From contig DVOL01000060.1 of the NCBI GenBank assembly GCA_018713505.1, positions 1 through 7,342 on the forward strand: 7,342 nucleotides of DNA, read 5' to 3'. Below, one piece after another: positions 5,448-7,342 of this stretch (position 1 is its first letter; the number at the start of each line of letters is the position of its first letter). The DNA comes from Faeciplasma avium. Its GTDB lineage: Bacteria > Bacillota > Clostridia > Oscillospirales > Ruminococcaceae. The notes under the pieces were generated by a model, which searched no databases, was not told where the DNA came from, and was given only the letters and a program-made list of their open reading frames with translations. Both the position numbers and the translations under genes were made by a program.

Positions 5448-6686
5448 ATGGCAAATAAAAAAAGTCTGCTGTCTCTTATGCTGGCGGCATTGCTCCTTCT
5501 TTGCTCCTGTGCAAGGCATATCCCGGTGTCCGTCCCGGACGGCAGCAAGACTCCCTCCCAGGCTCTTGAGGATAATAATGGTCACAAGGACAGCGTCCCG
5601 GACTCAGAAAATCCCCCTCCCGGCAGCATAGAGCCTGACTCAGAAAATCCCCCTTCCGATAAAAAGGAGCCTGACAGCCCTCATGGGGAGGAAGGGTCCT
5701 CATATGAAGCCTATCCTGCCGCCGACGGGGATAATGGGGACGAAAAAAACACCCCTCCCGAGGCTGAATCACCTGCTTCGCAGACGCCCGAGCCTCCCGA
5801 TAAGCCCCAGCCCGATACCGAACCTTTAGAGGATATAAGCGGGTTTAGTATGCCGGAGGAGTTCTTTTTAAGGCTTGACGAGCTTCTTTCGGGGTATCTT
5901 GTGAATCCTCACTGCGAGCCGGATAAAACGCCCTGCGGCTGTCAGCCCGAGCTTGCGGTGGACAACGGGGACGGAACCGTCACTAAGGACAGGATAGTCT
6001 CCATCTACTTTGAGGACCTTGAAACAAAGTATAGCTTCGAGATAAACCCAGGAGTGCATTATCCTGTTGCAAGCACGGTAAAAATGCCCTTTATAACCCT
6101 GGCATATCAGATGCTGGAGGACGGCAGGCTCTCCCCTGACACCGTTTTGACCTACGAAAGAAGGCACTATTTCGGCGGGACGGGGGTCATAGTCCAGGGG
6201 GATTTCGGTCAGCAGTACACAGTAGCCCAGCTTTTGACCCTAGCCATAACAAGGAGCGACAATGTAGCCTATGAGATGCTAAAGGATGTCGTCTCGATGG
6301 ATGAGATGTTTGATTCCCTCAGACAAAGAGGCGTTTCCCATCCCGAGGATTTAAGAAAGTCCAAGCAGAAAATCTGCCTGCAGTCCGCCGAAGCCTATTC
6401 GCACATCCTAAACGATTACATAGCCTCGGACGGCGAGTATGTAAGCCTTTACCGTCAGGACCTTCTCAATACCAGGCTGAGGCTCATATGCTCCAGCTAT
6501 CCTGTTTTGAGAAAGTACGGCTGGACAGGCTTCTCCCTCCACGACATAGCAATCGTCGAGGCTCCCCATCCCTACATACTGATAATCCTTACAAACCTAG
6601 ACGAGGGCACAAAGCAGGACATCGGGCTGTTTGAGAGCATATCCTTGCTTGTCGAGGAGTACAGCCAGAGCCGTGGGGAAGGCTGA
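5448..6686 (+). CDS. Lipoprotein with class A beta-lactamase-like serine hydrolase domain, 412 aa
   Basis: Residues 1-20 form a signal peptide with lipobox LCSC, and Cys21 would be lipidated, placing the protein outside the cell on the membrane. A long Pro/Asp/Glu/Ser-rich linker (about 27-135) contains two copies of PDSENPP and probably spans the wall. The domain at about 175-405 resembles the beta-lactamase-fold serine hydrolases (Beta-lactamase2 type). VASTVKMPF holds the SxxK catalytic pair (Ser209, Lys212); RSDNVAYEML holds the SDN motif (270-272); KYG (356-358) in RKYGWTGFSLHDIAIV occupies the KTG position. The SDN-to-KxG distance is about 86 residues, against about 104 in TEM-type enzymes, and no ExxLN omega-loop glutamate is visible. 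True beta-lactamase activity is therefore unlikely; a peptidoglycan-related hydrolase or binding protein fits better. A Cys cluster (156, 163, 165) precedes the domain. Confidence 0.85.
   Translation: MANKKSLLSLMLAALLLLCSCARHIPVSVPDGSKTPSQALEDNNGHKDSVPDSENPPPGSIEPDSENPPSDKKEPDSPHGEEGSSYEAYPAADGDNGDEKNTPPEAESPASQTPEPPDKPQPDTEPLEDISGFSMPEEFFLRLDELLSGYLVNPHCEPDKTPCGCQPELAVDNGDGTVTKDRIVSIYFEDLETKYSFEINPGVHYPVASTVKMPFITLAYQMLEDGRLSPDTVLTYERRHYFGGTGVIVQGDFGQQYTVAQLLTLAITRSDNVAYEMLKDVVSMDEMFDSLRQRGVSHPEDLRKSKQKICLQSAEAYSHILNDYIASDGEYVSLYRQDLLNTRLRLICSSYPVLRKYGWTGFSLHDIAIVEAPHPYILIILTNLDEGTKQDIGLFESISLLVEEYSQSRGEG
5601..5654 (+). repeat. In-frame direct repeat coding for PDSENPP in the linker
   Basis: GACTCAGAAAATCCCCCT is present at 5601-5618 and again at 5637-5654, exactly 36 bp (12 codons) apart, followed in both by one variable base and CCG. 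The near-perfect DNA identity, including synonymous positions, points to a recent tandem duplication within the Pro-rich linker. Such a repeat could change the linker length by slippage without breaking the frame. Confidence 0.85.
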
Positions 6687-6710
6687 CATTAAACTATCTT
6701 GGAAATAACT

Positions 6711-6739
6711 AAAAGCCTCGCCTTAGTGCGGGGCTTTTT
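6711..6739 (+). terminator. Rho-independent terminator after the serine hydrolase gene
   Basis: AAAAGCCTCGC (6711-6721) pairs with GCGGGGCTTTT (6728-6738), with one G-U pair and a 6-nt loop, and ends in a TTTTT run (6735-6739). It lies 24 nt after the stop codon and is the first convincing terminator downstream of argS. The A-rich 5' side also gives some T-run on the - strand, so it may work weakly in both directions. Confidence 0.9.
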
Positions 6740-6864
6740 GGACGGCTTAGCTTAAAAGTGCAGCCGCTTCACCTCCGATGACAAACCCACGGCATCATTC
6801 TCTGCCGTCGCCGCCGGCCTGCTTCATCACGCCTGCCGGTCCTAAAGAGCGTTTGGATGACTGA

Positions 6865-7158
6865 CTATGAAAGAATTTCCCGCCTGAATATCTCTGTCAT
6901 TTCCTCGGGGGATTCTTTGAATCCACACTTAATCCATTCGTCTAGCAAGCCGAAAAGCCCATAGCAGTAAAAGCTGTTTTTATAGCGCTCAATGGAGGTT
7001 GCTCCGTGCTGGGGCATGATAATATAGTAAAACGCATCGTACAGTGCAGCTTGCAGCTCTCTAGCATAGATAAGGTTAAGAATGTCACGGATGCTGTAAT
7101 TAAACAAAGTCTCTGTCCGAGATAAGTATTGGTGTGTATAACTGACCTTTTTATTCAT
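6865..7158 (-). pseudogene. TetR/AcrR-type regulator C-terminal fragment, HTH missing (97 aa)
   Basis: The reading resembles the ligand-binding C-terminal half of TetR-family regulators in Clostridia, ending with the typical YGLFGLLDEWIKCGFKESPEEM stretch (about residues 66-87). The N-terminal helix-turn-helix, normally some 50-60 residues plus a linker, is absent. An in-frame TAG lies two codons before the ATG at 7158, and no good ribosome binding site precedes it. Just upstream another frame reads LWAFIENE and then stops, which would fit the residues expected just before this domain, so a one-base shift near 7155-7160 is possible. Only about 40 nt upstream a terminator belonging to a different gene begins, so the HTH part was lost by deletion or replacement. 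Base composition is more AT-rich than the genes to the left. It could instead be a small intact protein, but I favour a remnant. Confidence 0.6.
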
Positions 7159-7175
7159 TTTCTATGAATGCCCAC

Positions 7176-7216
7176 AGAAAATGAAAAGGAGCAAGGTGTA
7201 TTTCAACCTTGCTCCT
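7176..7216 (-). terminator. Rho-independent terminator facing left
   Basis: AGGAGCAAGGT (7187-7197) and ACCTTGCTCCT (7206-7216) form a perfect 11-bp stem with an 8-nt loop. On the - strand the stem is followed by TTTTCATTTTC, a U-rich tail. On the + strand the stem is followed by ATCGG, so termination there is unlikely. It lies about 37 nt after the stop codon of the partial reading at the right edge. Confidence 0.8.
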
Positions 7217-7253
7217 ATCGGTCAGTATTCAGTTCACCAAATTGGAATTGGAT

Positions 7254-7342
7254 TTACTCTATGCCTGCTCCGTCTGTGGACTTGTAAGGCGAATATACAC
7301 CATTGTTCAAAACAAAAATGAAGTCTGGTGCAGAGGAAGTGA
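7254..7342 (-). CDS. Possible C-terminal end of an unknown gene, cut by the window edge
   Basis: On the - strand an open frame enters from the right edge and encodes 28 residues, TSSAPDFIFVLNNGVYSPYK and then STDGAGIE, ending at TAA (7256-7254). A strong terminator pointing the same way follows 37 nt later, the main reason to believe a gene ends here. The product cannot be recognised from so short a piece; a secreted or structural protein is only a guess from its Tyr/Asn/Ser-rich look. Confidence 0.4.
   Translation of the reverse strand, partial: TSSAPDFIFVLNNGVYSPYKSTDGAGIE

Noticed and set aside
6740..6864. Small gene or structured RNA between the terminator and the TetR fragment
   Set aside because: Only a 6-bp hairpin (ACGGCA/TGCCGT, 6789-6808) and a 5-bp one nearby; no start with a ribosome binding site and no recognised motif.
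7318..7342. ATG-led frame on the + strand at the right edge
   Set aside because: Only eight codons visible and no ribosome binding site upstream; the - strand reading with a terminator is better supported.
1..7342. CRISPR array, tRNA, rRNA, transposase or toxin-antitoxin system
   Set aside because: No regularly spaced repeats, cloverleaf or transposase motifs seen on either strand; the RHH gene is paired with an SPFH gene and not with a toxin.

Overview
The window looks like chromosomal DNA from a member of the Clostridia (Bacillota), probably a gut-type Lachnospiraceae or Oscillospiraceae relative. The reasons are strong AGGAGG-type ribosome binding sites, TTGACA/TATAAT promoters, two lipobox-bearing exported proteins, and an SPFH membrane protein paired with an Arc-like ribbon-helix-helix gene of a kind I recall from Clostridia. 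The assignment is an inference from protein character; no rRNA or other phylogenetic marker beyond argS is present.

Layout. (1) Positions 1-871, + strand: an iron-uptake locus in decay. An 18-bp inverted repeat and a promoter precede a feoB gene that keeps only its first ~35 residues (G1 P-loop and G2 region) and its last ~130 residues (membrane part). The middle is missing and the two parts are in different frames. A small intact FeoB-associated Cys-rich membrane protein and a strong bidirectional terminator follow. (2) Positions 897-2231, - strand: a two-gene operon encoding an SPFH/band-7 membrane protein and then an Arc-like repressor, separated by 1 nt. Its promoter carries two TGATATCA palindromes exactly 11 bp apart, a good candidate operator for the repressor. 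(3) Positions 2251-6739, + strand: argS from a strong promoter lying back-to-back with the SPFH promoter, then a parvulin-type peptidyl-prolyl isomerase lipoprotein, then a lipoprotein with a Pro/acidic linker and a class A beta-lactamase-like domain. No convincing terminator lies between these three genes until the one at 6711-6739, so read-through is possible, although the lipoprotein pair may also have its own promoter. (4) Positions 6865-7342, - strand: a more AT-rich end with a TetR-type C-terminal fragment lacking its DNA-binding domain, a Rho-independent terminator facing leftward, and what may be the last 28 codons of a gene running in from the right edge.

How the parts fit: argS is housekeeping. 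The two lipoproteins look like an extracytoplasmic folding catalyst and a cell-envelope serine hydrolase. The SPFH/RHH pair looks like an autoregulated membrane-organising module. The two ends of the window hold broken genes. I see no CRISPR array, rRNA, tRNA, transposase or obvious new multi-gene defence system. The most interesting signals are the RHH operator candidate, the gutted feoB, and the beta-lactamase-fold lipoprotein that seems to lack the omega loop.
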